DNA from: Chthoniobacterales bacterium
Lineage (GTDB): Bacteria; Verrucomicrobiota; Verrucomicrobiia; Chthoniobacterales; JAATET01
Assembly: GCA_036569045.1 (NCBI GenBank)
Contig: DATCRI010000029.1
Coordinates: forward strand, 1 to 64,000
DNA: 64,000 nucleotides
Direction of reading: 5' to 3'
Both the position numbers and the translations under genes were made by a program. Position 1 is the stretch's first letter. Each line of letters opens with the position of its first letter. Under the pieces are notes generated by a model, which did not search any database, had not been told where the DNA came from, and worked only from the letters and a program-made list of their open reading frames with translations. This document shows, piece by piece, positions 8,866 through 22,988 of this stretch.

Positions 8866-10017
8866 TCAGTGCGACCAGGTGGGCTCGGAGACCTTGCCGA
8901 GGCCGCTGACGATCGGCACCGTGCGGCCGTTCTGGGCATCGAGAAGGACGAGCGAAGAGCCCGTGCTGAAGATGATGTGGCGGGAATCCGCGCCCCAGAC
9001 GCCATCCTCGCCAGAGGCGAGCGTGCGCGTCGCGCCGCTATCGAGATCGGTGACGGCGATCGAGAAGCCTCCCGAGCGCACGGTGAACGCGATCTTCCGG
9101 CCGTCGGGCGACCAGCTCGGCTCGGTGCAGAAGGACTGGCCGGTGCTCACCGCGCCGGAGGCGCCGCCGTTCGCCGAAATGCGGAACAGTCGCGGACTGC
9201 CGGTCTCGTCCGACGAATAGACGATCTCGGAGCCATCCGGCGACCAGCTCGGCGAGGATTCCACCCCGCGCGTGCGAGTAAGGCGTTTCGCGCCGCCGCC
9301 ATTCGCGCCGACGACGTAGAGCTCGGGATTCCCGTCCTTGCTGATCGAGCAGGCGATCCGGCCGCCATCCGGCGAGAACGCGGCGCCAGAGTTCGTGCCG
9401 GGGAACTTGATGATGCGATTGCGGGCGCCGCTGCCGAGATCGACGAGGTAGATGTCCGCGTAGCCACTCTGGTAACCGGTGTAGGCGAGCTTGCGGCCGT
9501 CGGCGCTGAGCGCGGGAGCGACGCTGATGCCGCCGTCGTGCGTGAGCTGGCGGACGTTCGCGCCATCGTAGTCGGCGGTGTAGATTTCCTTGCGGCCGGA
9601 GGAATTCCCGACGAAGGCGATCTTCGACGTGGCGATGCCGGGATGACCGGTGATCGTCTCGACAATGTCGTCGGCGAACTGATGCGCCACGGCGCGCGCG
9701 CCGCCGGAGTAGCTCTTCGAGAGAACCGTGCCGCCGCTGCGATCCTTCACCTGCCCCTGCAGCGATCCGCCGGAGGCCGTGCCCGAGACGACGTAGGAAG
9801 CCGTGCCCGCCTGGCCAAGGCTGAACGCGCCGGCAAGCGTGAGGTCGTTTTGCAGGACTTTCGTCACCGCCGGTCCCTCGCCACCGCCGATGCCGGTGAG
9901 GGCAAGGTTGATCGCGTCGCTCTTGCGAATCGTGATGGTGGGAGTGTCCTGCGCGACAGCGGAGGAGAGGGCAAGCAGCGCCATGGCGCCAAGGCAGAAC
10001 GGAAGTCGGGATTTCAT
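8866..10017 (-). CDS. tolB: Tol-Pal system beta-propeller protein TolB
   Basis: TolB is the periplasmic propeller that links Pal to the inner-membrane TolQRA motor. The frame extends to 10182, but the ATG at 10017 begins a clear signal peptide (MKSRLPFCLGAMALLALSSA, cleavage near AVAQ), so this start is chosen (383 residues). Residues ~25-140 match the TolB N-terminal alpha/beta domain. The rest contains at least five WD40-like PD40 blades with SADGRKLAYTG, SPDGGRIACSI, SPDGSEIVYSS and SPDGRKIAFTV signatures. The start lies only 13 nt from the divergent histidine kinase start. A pal gene follows. Confidence 0.93.
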   Translation of the reverse strand: MKSRLPFCLGAMALLALSSAVAQDTPTITIRKSDAINLALTGIGGGEGPAVTKVLQNDLTLAGAFSLGQAGTASYVVSGTASGGSLQGQVKDRSGGTVLSKSYSGGARAVAHQFADDIVETITGHPGIATSKIAFVGNSSGRKEIYTADYDGANVRQLTHDGGISVAPALSADGRKLAYTGYQSGYADIYLVDLGSGARNRIIKFPGTNSGAAFSPDGGRIACSISKDGNPELYVVGANGGGAKRLTRTRGVESSPSWSPDGSEIVYSSDETGSPRLFRISANGGASGAVSTGQSFCTEPSWSPDGRKIAFTVRSGGFSIAVTDLDSGATRTLASGEDGVWGADSRHIIFSTGSSLVLLDAQNGRTVPIVSGLGKVSEPTWSH

Positions 10018-10030
10018 GGCCAGATAGCGA

Positions 10031-13057
<3,027 letters not shown>

Positions 13058-13065
13058 ACGGAGCC

Positions 13066-13094
13066 TTGTCACCCGCGCGGGGCGCGTGCATATT
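13066..13094 (+). promoter_or_regulatory. Sigma-70-type promoter for ilvE-mcsA-mcsB-clpC
   Basis: TTGTCA at 13066-13071 and CATATT at 13089-13094 have an exact 17-nt spacer and lie in the only gap between the histidine kinase and ilvE, 30 nt before the ilvE ATG. No CtsR-type heptad repeat or CIRCE element is visible around it. Confidence 0.6.
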
Positions 13095-13124
13095 CCCCGC
13101 TCCCCACAAGACGAAGTTTTGCGA

Positions 13125-13994
13125 ATGAAGGTTTATATCGACGGCGAGTTTTACGAGAAGGAGAACGCGAAGATTTCCGTGTTCGACCACGGCCTTCTTT
13201 ACGGCGACGGCATTTTCGAGGGCATTCGCTTTTACAACGGCCGCGTCTTCCGCCTCGAGGAGCACATCGACCGCCTCTACGACTCCGCCCGCGCCATCTG
13301 CCTGAGCATCCCGATCGACAAGGCCGCGATGATGGCTGCCACGGTGGAAACCATCCGCCGCAACGGGCTCCGCGACGGCTACGTGCGCCTCGTCGTTACC
13401 CGCGGCGACGGCGATCTCGGCCTCAATCCCGCCCTCTGCCCCAGGGCCACGATCATCATCATCGCCGCGAAGATCACGCTCTACCCGGCCGACAAATACG
13501 AGAATGGCCTGATGGTCGTGACCTGCTCGACCCGGCGCATCCCGCACGGCGCGCTCAGCCCGATGGTGAAGTCGCTGAACTACCTCAACAACGTGCTCGC
13601 CAAGATCGAGGCGCAGAATGCCGGCGCCGGCGAAGGCCTCATGCTCAACGAGCAGGGCTACGTTTCCGAATGCACCGGCGACAACGTCTTCATCGTGAAG
13701 AACGGCAAGCTCTACACGCCCCCGATTTCCTCCGGCGCTCTCGCCGGCGTGACCCGGGCGGTCGTGCTCGAACTCGCTGCCGAGGAGGGCATCCCGGTGA
13801 GCGAGCCGGACATGACCCGCTACGACATTTTCACGGCCGACGAGTGTTTTCTCACCGGCACCGCGGCGGAAGTCATCCCCGTGGTCATGCTCGACCGCCG
13901 CGACATCGGCGACGGCAAGCCGGGACCGATCACGAAGCGTCTGATGACCCGCTTCCATGAGTTGACACAGAGCACCGGCACTGTGATTGATTAG
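13125..13994 (+). CDS. ilvE: Branched-chain amino acid aminotransferase (class IV)
   Basis: Class-IV PLP aminotransferase that makes or degrades leucine, isoleucine and valine with glutamate/2-oxoglutarate. From ATG 13125 the protein has 289 residues, typical of the short IlvE/D-amino-acid-aminotransferase type. It shows FDHGLLYGDGIFEGIR near the N-terminus, catalytic Lys149 in SPMVKSLNYLNNVLAK, and the PLP loop YVSECTGDNVF and LTGTAAEV near the C-terminus. An in-frame ATG at 13086 would overlap the promoter -10 and adds 13 unrelated residues, so it is rejected. mcsA starts 2 nt after the stop, so the gene leads the protein-quality-control operon, an unexpected partner. A D-alanine or 4-amino-4-deoxychorismate activity cannot be excluded. 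Confidence 0.88.
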   Translation: MKVYIDGEFYEKENAKISVFDHGLLYGDGIFEGIRFYNGRVFRLEEHIDRLYDSARAICLSIPIDKAAMMAATVETIRRNGLRDGYVRLVVTRGDGDLGLNPALCPRATIIIIAAKITLYPADKYENGLMVVTCSTRRIPHGALSPMVKSLNYLNNVLAKIEAQNAGAGEGLMLNEQGYVSECTGDNVFIVKNGKLYTPPISSGALAGVTRAVVLELAAEEGIPVSEPDMTRYDIFTADECFLTGTAAEVIPVVMLDRRDIGDGKPGPITKRLMTRFHELTQSTGTVID

Positions 13995-13996
13995 AT

Positions 13997-14488
13997 ATGC
14001 AATGCGACGTTTGCGGTGAGAAGGACGCCAGCGTCTTCCTCACGCAAATCGTGGAGGGGAAGATGCAGAAGGTGAACCTCTGCGAAGCCTGCTCCAAGGC
14101 CAAGGGCGTCAACGACCCCACCGGCTTCGCCCTCGCCGATCTTCTTCTCGGGCTGGGCGCCGCGCAACAGCTCGAAAAGAGCCCCACCACGGCCAAGTGC
14201 CCGGTCTGCGGCTTCACCCAGGCCGACTTCAAGAAAACCGGCCGCCTCGGCTGCAGCGAGTGCTACACCACTTTTGCGGATGGCCTCGCCGGCATGCTTG
14301 CCAATATGCACAAGGGCACGACCCACGTCGGCAAGGCACCGGGCGATCGCGCGCATCGTCGCGAACTGACCGCAAAGATGAAATCCCTTCAGGCCACCCT
14401 CGACGAGGCCGTGGCCACCGAGAAATACGAGGAGGCCGCCACCCTGCGGGACGCCATCCGAAAACTGGAGACGGAGCTCGCGTCATGA
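13997..14488 (+). CDS. mcsA: Protein-arginine kinase activator McsA
   Basis: McsA is the zinc-binding activator of the arginine kinase McsB. The 163-residue product has four CxxC pairs (CDVC at 3-6, CEAC, CPVC, CSEC) that would bind two zinc ions, and a C-terminal UVR helix-pair motif (~residues 127-161, DEAVATEKYEEAATLRDAIR). UVR also occurs in ClpC and UvrB and mediates protein contacts. The start lies 2 nt after ilvE, and the stop overlaps mcsB (ATGA). The match in length, motif order and neighbourhood is strong. Confidence 0.93.
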   Translation: MQCDVCGEKDASVFLTQIVEGKMQKVNLCEACSKAKGVNDPTGFALADLLLGLGAAQQLEKSPTTAKCPVCGFTQADFKKTGRLGCSECYTTFADGLAGMLANMHKGTTHVGKAPGDRAHRRELTAKMKSLQATLDEAVATEKYEEAATLRDAIRKLETELAS

Positions 14489-15616
14489 AACTCTCCCGCA
14501 TCATTTCGAATGCGGGGGAATGGCTCTCGGGCGACGGCCCGAATCGACAGGTCGTCGTCAGCAGCCGCATCCGCCTCGCCCGCAACCTCACCCGCACCGC
14601 CTTCCCCGGCTGGGCCAAGCGCGCCGAACGCCTCGAAACCCTCGGCCTCATCCGCCCCGCCATCGAGGCGTTGCCGGAAATGCACGACGCTTACGCGCAG
14701 AATCTTACGGAACTCACCGCGTTGGAACGGCAGGTGCTCGTAGAGAGGCACTTGATCAGTCGCGAACATGCCGCCAAGGGCGCCGGGAGCGCCGTCGTAA
14801 TGAACGTGGAGCAGACCCTCAGCTTCATGATCAACGAGGAGGATCATCTCCGCATGCAATCCATCCGCTGCGGCCTTCAGCTCCACGAGGCCTACGCCGC
14901 CGTTGACAAATGCGATACCCAGCTCGCGACCCGGCTCGACTTTGCCTACCACGAGGAGCTCGGCTATCTCACCGCCTGCCCCACCAATGTCGGCACCGGC
15001 ATGCGCGCTTCCGCCATGCTTCATCTGCCCGGCCTCGTGATGGGCGACCAGATCAACAAGATCATCAACTCGGTGAACAAGATCGGGCTGGCCGTCCGCG
15101 GTCTCTACGGCGAGGGCACCGAGGCGATGGGCAATCTTTTCCAGGTCTCGAACCAGACCACCCTTGGCGAAAGCGAGGAACAGATCATCGACCGTCTCAG
15201 CGAAGTGATCATCCACATCGTCGAGCACGAGGAAAATGCCCGCCAGCAGCTCGTCGAAAAGCGCGCCACCACCGTGCTCGACCAGATCGGCCGCGCCTAC
15301 GGCGTCCTTTGCCACGCCCACAGCATGACCTCGAAGGAGGCCCTCAACTGGCTCTCCATCCTCAAGCTGGGCATCGATCTGGGGCTCTTCCCCGACTCGG
15401 CGCGCGTCACCATCGACGAGCTCTTCATCGAGACGCAGCCCGCGCATTTGCAAAAAGGCACGCAGGGCCAGAAGATGTCGGCCGAAGCCCGCGACGCCTT
15501 GCGAGCCACCCTGATCCGAGCGAAACTGAAACCGCTTCCCGAACCGGATATGACGAAAGTTCCCCTTTCGCCCGTGTCCGATTCGAACGAAGCTACCGAA
15601 GCCAAAAAGGAACCCG

Positions 15617-15627
<11 letters not shown>
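14485..15627 (+). CDS. mcsB: Protein-arginine kinase McsB
   Basis: McsB phosphorylates arginine side chains and so marks proteins for ClpC-ClpP degradation. The 380-residue protein has the phosphagen-kinase fold motifs: ATP-binding arginines in SSRIRLARN, the catalytic loop NEEDHLRMQ, and the cysteine loop [12 protein letters not shown]. Near the C-terminus RDALRA fits the RDxxRA motif that in Bacillus McsB binds phosphoarginine allosterically. Both catalytic and allosteric parts therefore look intact. ATG 14485 overlaps the mcsA stop by 4 nt; longer in-frame extensions run through mcsA and are not used. The stop overlaps the clpC start by about 11 nt. Confidence 0.95.
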
Positions 15628-18115
<2,488 letters not shown>

Positions 18116-18133
18116 CCATTTAGCCGCACCAAT

Positions 18134-18178
18134 AAACAGCCCGGAGAAGAAAACTCTTCTCCGGGCTGTTTTGGTTTT
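18134..18178 (+). terminator. Strong intrinsic terminator after clpC
   Basis: A perfect 17-bp stem (18134-18150 with 18155-18171, arm AACAGCCCGGAGAAGA plus one A-T pair) with a 4-nt loop AAAC is followed by TTTGGTTTT. It begins 18 nt after the clpC stop and closes the ilvE-clpC operon. Confidence 0.92.
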
Positions 18179-18479
18179 CGAACTTCGAGCCTCACCGAAT
18201 GTGAAACATGACCACTCCCCTCGGAAGGCCGCACGATAGACGCATCCGCTCGCTCGGCGTTCGCGAGAGTTTCCCCAAGGACATGAAATTGTCGCGTCGA
18301 AGATTCGCCGCGTTCACGTGGATCGAATTAAAATGATGACGCGCGATGCGGAGGCTCGGAAAGCGAGCATGGATTGGACGGCCGTGAGATCAGGGAATCG
18401 AACGCGGATCGCCTCTCTGAGAGGCTCGGAGCGCACATCTTGTCGTTTCGCGCGAGCTTGCTAGCCTGCGGCCTGCGCC
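18179..18479. other. Intergenic stretch with no gene
   Basis: About 300 nt between the clpC terminator and the phosphatase gene show no convincing reading frame, tRNA or ncRNA. It has a small perfect hairpin GCCTCT-CTG-AGAGGC at 18411-18425, and its last 40 nt hold the candidate phosphatase promoter. Confidence 0.5.
18440..18467 (+). promoter_or_regulatory. Candidate promoter of the HAD phosphatase gene
   Basis: TTGTCG at 18440-18445 and TAGCCT at 18462-18467 with a 16-nt spacer; the start site would lie only about 6 nt before the ATG at 18480, so the message would have a very short leader. Predicted by eye. Confidence 0.35.
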
Positions 18480-19136
18480 ATGCTTCGCTTCCTCGTCGCT
18501 CCTCTTCTCAGCGCCGCCCTGCTCGGCTGCGCTTCGTCTTCCCGGGAACCCAACCCGAATCTCACGCTACTCAAAGCCGAGAACGTCGCGTGGCACGACT
18601 CCGGCGCCTACGACCGGGCCTTCGCGCGCGCGGCGGATCCCGCCCGGCGCACGCTGGAGGGTTACCTTCGCGGCGTCACTCCGCAGAACTTCGCCGTCGT
18701 CTTCGACATCGATGAGACGCTGCTGTCGAACTGGCCGTATTTGAGCGCCGGCCAGTTCGCCATCAGCGCCGAGACTTTCGCCGCCTGGACGATTCGCGAG
18801 CACGGCATCGCGCTCACTCCGATGCGGGAAGTTTACGCGAAGGCGCACGCCTACCAGATCCCGATCTTTCTCGTGACCGGTCGCGATGAATCCCTGCGCG
18901 CGGCCACCCAGCGCGACCTCGAGGAGGCCGGCTACTGGGGCTGGAGCGGACTTTACATGAAGCCGTCGAGCTATCGCGACCCGTCGATCATTCCATTCAA
19001 GTCTGGCGTTCGCAAAATGCTCACCGAGCACGGCTACCAGATCATCCTGAACGTCGGCGATCAGGACAGCGACCTTGCCGGCGGATATGCCCGCCACCGG
19101 TTCAAGCTGCCGAATCCCTTTTATTACCTTCCCTGA
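18480..19136 (+). CDS. HAD-superfamily acid phosphatase lipoprotein (class B / e(P4)-like)
   Basis: A membrane-anchored phosphatase that would release phosphate from small organic phosphates in the periplasm or at the outer membrane. The 218-residue product has a lipoprotein signal with lipobox LLGC (Cys17). HAD motif I is VFDIDET with nucleophile Asp76 and acid Asp78, motif II VTGR, and motif IV NVGDQDSDL. The length and motif order match the class-B acid phosphatase family. It is monocistronic, convergent with rhaD, with a short GC-rich inverted repeat (GGCGG...CCGCC) just after the stop. The true substrate is unknown. Confidence 0.85.
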   Translation: MLRFLVAPLLSAALLGCASSSREPNPNLTLLKAENVAWHDSGAYDRAFARAADPARRTLEGYLRGVTPQNFAVVFDIDETLLSNWPYLSAGQFAISAETFAAWTIREHGIALTPMREVYAKAHAYQIPIFLVTGRDESLRAATQRDLEEAGYWGWSGLYMKPSSYRDPSIIPFKSGVRKMLTEHGYQIILNVGDQDSDLAGGYARHRFKLPNPFYYLP

Positions 19137-19172
19137 GGCGGGCTTTCACCGCCCCAGGGAGTCGGAAATCGA

Positions 19173-21362
19173 TTAACGGAGGAAGGCCTCGTGCAGGCCG
19201 CCGTCGACGGTGAGGATCTGGCCGGTCGTCTTGCTCAGGCGCGAGCTCACCCACATGAAGTAGGCCTCGGCCTGGTCGGCAGGCGTGATCGGCACCTTCG
19301 TGAGCGTGCGGTCGGCGTAGAACTGCGCGAGCTTGCTCACCAGCGACTCGGTCTCCTCGTCGTCCTTGTAGGGAATGTTGTATTTCGCGAGCGAGCCGAT
19401 GACGCGGTCGCGCGGGAACATCGCGGAACCCTGCACGACGGTCGCCGGGGCGACGCCGTTCACGCGCACGAGCGGAGCGAGCTCGATGGCGAGCTCGCGC
19501 ACGAGGTGATTCGCGGCGGCCTTCGACGTGTCGTAGGCGAGACTGCCTTTCTTCGCGACGACGGCATTGGCGCTCGTCGTGAGAACGAGATTGCCGCGCA
19601 GCCCCTGCTCCTTCCACGTCTTGTAGGCTTCGTCGGCGACGAAGTAGCTGCCGGTGACGTTGATGTTGAAGGTGAGCGCCCACTTGTCGTCGGGAATGTG
19701 GCCCGTCGTGTCGCTCGGGACGAAAATGCCGGCCGTGACTTCGATGGAGTCGAACCCGCCGTAAGCAAGCGCGACCTCATCGAGCATCGCGCGGATGCTG
19801 GCGCGATCGGTGATGTTCGCCGCGAGGCCGATGGCCGGACCGCAGCCCGAGATGCCGGTGCCAGCGACGCCGATGCCGACGCCATATTTCGAGGTGATCT
19901 CGTCGGCCGTGGCCTGGGCGGCGGCGGCGTTGAGGTCGACGCAGACAATGTGCGCACCTTCCTTCACAAGGCGATGGGCGACTTCCTTGCCGATGCCGCT
20001 GCCGGCGCCGATGACGATGTGCACCTGGCGGGCGAGTTCCTTCTCCGCGGGCATGCGCTGGAGCTTCGCTTCCTCGAGGAGCCAGTATTCGATGTCGAAG
20101 GCCTCCTGCTGCGGGAGCGCGATGTATTCATCGATCGCCTCCGCGCCGCGCATGACCTCGACGGCGCAGTTGTAGAACTCGGCGGTCACGCGCGACTCGC
20201 TCTTGTCCTTGCCCCAGGCGACCATGCCGAGGCCGGGGATGAGCACGACGGTCGGGTTCGGGTCGCGCATCGCGGGGGAGTTCGCGTGTTTGCACGTCTC
20301 GTAATACTTCGCGTAGTCCTTCCGGTAATCCGCGAGGCCGTCGGCGAGCAGTTTCTTGAGCGCGGCGACATCGTCCTTCTGGGGATTCCAGTCGACGTAG
20401 AGCGGCTTGATCTTCGTGCGCAGGAAGTGGTCGGGGCAGCTCGTGCCGAGCTCGGCGAGACGGGCGGCATCCTTGGAATTGACGAAGCGCAGGATCTTCT
20501 CATCGCTTTGGACGGTGCCGATGCAGCGCTTGAACTGGCTCACCTGCCCGCGGAGCCACGGGAGGATCTGGGCGAAGACCTTATTGCGCTCGGTTTCCTC
20601 GAGCGTCTCGTATTTCGCGCCGCCGAAGGCCTTCGCGTCGCCGCCCTTGGCCTGGTATTTCTCGTCGATGTAGGCCGAGGCTTTCTCGATGAAGTCGAGG
20701 GTGTGCGTGTAGCACGTCTTCGCATCGTCGTCCCACGAGATGAAGCCGTGCTGTCCCATCATGATCGCCTTCACGCCGGGCGTGGCCTTCTCGATCTCCT
20801 GCATCGCGAGGCCGAGCTCGAAGCCGGGCCGCATCCACGGCACGTAAGCCATCTCGCCGCCGAAAATCTCCTGCGTGAGCTTCTCGCAATGCTTGCTCGC
20901 GGCGATCGCGATGATCGCGTTCGGATGCATGTGGTCGACGTGCTTGCCCGAGAGGAAGCTGTGCAGCGGCGTGTCGATCGATGACGGGCGCGGGTTCAGA
21001 TTGAAGGTGGTGTGCGCGTAGGCCCCCACCATTTCGTCCTCGGCGGGCGACTTGAGGCCCTTGTCGGCGCGGGCGCCGTAGCTCGACTGCAGGCCGATGA
21101 GCTTATCCTGATAAAGGGAGGAGAAATTTTCGCGCTTGCTGGTGCGGAGATCGCCGCCAGAGCCCTTGACCCAGAGCACCTCGACGTCCTGGCCGGTGAG
21201 GGGATCTTTTTCGACAATCTTCGAGGAAGTGTTACCGCCGCCGGTGTTGGTAATGCGCTGATCAGCGCCAAGAATATTCGAGCGGTAGACGAGCAGGTCG
21301 ACGAGAGACATCGAGCTGGCTTTTGTGTCGTCCCAAGAGTGATTTACGAATCGATATTGCAT
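19173..21362 (-). CDS. rhaD: Bifunctional rhamnulose-1-phosphate aldolase / short-chain dehydrogenase
   Basis: Fusion enzyme of L-rhamnose breakdown. The aldolase half splits rhamnulose 1-phosphate into DHAP and L-lactaldehyde; the dehydrogenase half would act on lactaldehyde or an alcohol. Residues ~1-430 are a class-II aldolase/adducin domain, with TNTGGGNTSSK near the start and metal-binding His in VDHMHPNA. Residues ~440-729 are an SDR domain with the NAD motif GAGSGIGKE and active-site YDTSK. The 729-residue length and domain order match the known bacterial fusion. ATG 21362 gives the full aldolase start; MSLVDLL at 21311 is an alternative. The gene is divergent from rhaB across 143 nt, which supports the pathway. 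Confidence 0.93.
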   Translation of the reverse strand: MQYRFVNHSWDDTKASSMSLVDLLVYRSNILGADQRITNTGGGNTSSKIVEKDPLTGQDVEVLWVKGSGGDLRTSKRENFSSLYQDKLIGLQSSYGARADKGLKSPAEDEMVGAYAHTTFNLNPRPSSIDTPLHSFLSGKHVDHMHPNAIIAIAASKHCEKLTQEIFGGEMAYVPWMRPGFELGLAMQEIEKATPGVKAIMMGQHGFISWDDDAKTCYTHTLDFIEKASAYIDEKYQAKGGDAKAFGGAKYETLEETERNKVFAQILPWLRGQVSQFKRCIGTVQSDEKILRFVNSKDAARLAELGTSCPDHFLRTKIKPLYVDWNPQKDDVAALKKLLADGLADYRKDYAKYYETCKHANSPAMRDPNPTVVLIPGLGMVAWGKDKSESRVTAEFYNCAVEVMRGAEAIDEYIALPQQEAFDIEYWLLEEAKLQRMPAEKELARQVHIVIGAGSGIGKEVAHRLVKEGAHIVCVDLNAAAAQATADEITSKYGVGIGVAGTGISGCGPAIGLAANITDRASIRAMLDEVALAYGGFDSIEVTAGIFVPSDTTGHIPDDKWALTFNINVTGSYFVADEAYKTWKEQGLRGNLVLTTSANAVVAKKGSLAYDTSKAAANHLVRELAIELAPLVRVNGVAPATVVQGSAMFPRDRVIGSLAKYNIPYKDDEETESLVSKLAQFYADRTLTKVPITPADQAEAYFMWVSSRLSKTTGQILTVDGGLHEAFLR

Positions 21363-21419
21363 CAGAAATGGCGCTGGGTAGCGATTGGGGTGAGCCAGTG
21401 ACTTTTCGTTTTCGAGTGT

Positions 21420-21431
21420 TGCCCTGGCAAG
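21420..21431. promoter_or_regulatory. Inverted repeat in the rhaD-rhaB divergent region, possible operator
   Basis: TTGCC-CT-GGCAA, a perfect 5-bp inverted repeat around 2 nt, lies near the middle of the 143-nt region between the two rhamnose genes. Its symmetry and position suit a repressor or activator site, but no regulator gene is nearby and the sequence alone cannot prove it. Confidence 0.3.
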
Positions 21432-21505
21432 GACAAAGCGCCACCCTCACATTCTCGTCACTCATGCAAGGTCGTCGTCAGCCCCCTACTTTCCTCATCT
21501 GACCC

Positions 21506-22978
21506 ATGACGGATCGAGTCTTCCTGGCAGTCGACATCGGTGCTGGCAGCGGCCGCGTCCTGGCTGGCATTTTCGATGGAAAGACCCTGCGCATCGAGAA
21601 CGTGCGGCGCTACCCGAACCAGGGCATCCCGCTGCCTACCGGCTGGCATTGGAACCTCCCGCAGCTCTTCGCGGAAATCGTCACCGGCCTCGGTGAGGCG
21701 CGCCAGAAATACGGAAACGCCCTGGTTTCCGTCGCGGTCGATTCCTGGGGCGTGGACTACGGCGTCGTCGACGCCGGCGGACGCCTGCTCGGGCTGCCCT
21801 GGATGTATCGCGACTCCCGCAACGACGGGATGATCGACGCCGCTACGGCGCTCGTGCCGAAGGAGGAAATTTATCGCCGCACCGGCATCCAGTTTCTCCC
21901 TTTCAACACCGTTTTCCAGCTCATGGCCGAGCAGCGGGCGCATTCCGAAACGATGCGCATCGCCGAGCGGCTGCTCTTCGTGCCCGATCTGCTCACCTTC
22001 TGGCTGAGCGGCAAGAAAGTGACCGAGCGCACCATCGCCAGCACTTCGATGCTGCTGAAGGCCGGCAAGGCCGAATGGGATCTCGACCTCGCCGCCGCGG
22101 TCGGCATTCCTACGCATCTGCTCAAGCCAATCACCGAGCCGGGCGTGCTGGTCGGAGAACTGCGCCCCGAACTCGCCGCCCAGACCGGCTGCACCGGCCT
22201 CAAAGTCGTCACGTGTGGCGGCCACGACACCGCCTCCGCCGTCGCCGGCGTGCCCGCGGTCGATGCAAATCCGCTCTTTCTCAGCTCCGGCACGTGGTCG
22301 CTCATCGGCTGCGAATTGCCCGCGCCGATCGTCACCGCCGAGTCGGCTGCCGCCGGCTTCTCGAACGAGCAGGGCCTTTGCGGCACCACGCGCTTCCTCA
22401 ACAACGTCACCGGCATGTGGCTGCTTCAGGAGTGCCAGCGCAACTGGCGCGCTCAGGGCATCGCCATCGAGGATGGCGAGCTCGCCCGCCGCGCCGCCGA
22501 CGCCCGAATCGACTCCCTCATCGATCCCGATCACGAAAGCTTTGCCAAGCCCTGCGACATGCCTGCCGCGATCACCCATTTCTGCAAAGCGACCGGCCAG
22601 GCCGAACCACGCTACCCGGCCGAAACCGCTCGCGTGATCGTCCAAAGCCTCGCCCTGCGCTACCGCGAACTCGCTGCGCAACTTCGCGCCTGGATGCCCG
22701 CCCCGCCATCGCGCCTGCACATCGTCGGCGGCGGCTCGCAAAACGCCCTTCTCAACCAATTCACCGCCGATGCGCTCGACCTTCCCGTCGAGGCCGGCCC
22801 CACCGAGGCCACCGCGCTCGGCAACATCCTCGCCCAGCTCCTTGCCTCGGGCGAGATCTCCTCGCTCGCCGAGGGCCGCGCGATCATCCGCGCCTCGTTC
22901 GCGCAGCAGGTCTTCACTCCGCAGGACGCCAGCCAATGGATCGACCGTGCCGGCGCCTTCGCCGCGCTGCGCCGCTGA
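21506..22978 (+). CDS. rhaB: Rhamnulokinase
   Basis: FGGY-family sugar kinase that phosphorylates L-rhamnulose at C1 before cleavage by the divergent aldolase. The 490-residue product has the N-terminal phosphate-binding motif VDIGAGSGR, the substrate region SWGVDYGVVD, and in the second domain LSSGTWSLIG and IVGGGSQN typical of RhaB. Its length equals that of E. coli RhaB (489). ATG 21506 is the first start. mqo begins 10 nt after the stop, so rhaB probably heads a longer transcript. Confidence 0.95.
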   Translation: MTDRVFLAVDIGAGSGRVLAGIFDGKTLRIENVRRYPNQGIPLPTGWHWNLPQLFAEIVTGLGEARQKYGNALVSVAVDSWGVDYGVVDAGGRLLGLPWMYRDSRNDGMIDAATALVPKEEIYRRTGIQFLPFNTVFQLMAEQRAHSETMRIAERLLFVPDLLTFWLSGKKVTERTIASTSMLLKAGKAEWDLDLAAAVGIPTHLLKPITEPGVLVGELRPELAAQTGCTGLKVVTCGGHDTASAVAGVPAVDANPLFLSSGTWSLIGCELPAPIVTAESAAAGFSNEQGLCGTTRFLNNVTGMWLLQECQRNWRAQGIAIEDGELARRAADARIDSLIDPDHESFAKPCDMPAAITHFCKATGQAEPRYPAETARVIVQSLALRYRELAAQLRAWMPAPPSRLHIVGGGSQNALLNQFTADALDLPVEAGPTEATALGNILAQLLASGEISSLAEGRAIIRASFAQQVFTPQDASQWIDRAGAFAALRR

Positions 22979-22988
22979 TTTTTTAGAG

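Noticed and set aside
6897-8909. Plus-strand 670-codon frame opposite the aminotransferase and pal
   Set aside because: Antisense to two genes with clear families; high-G+C codons leave few stops on the opposite strand.
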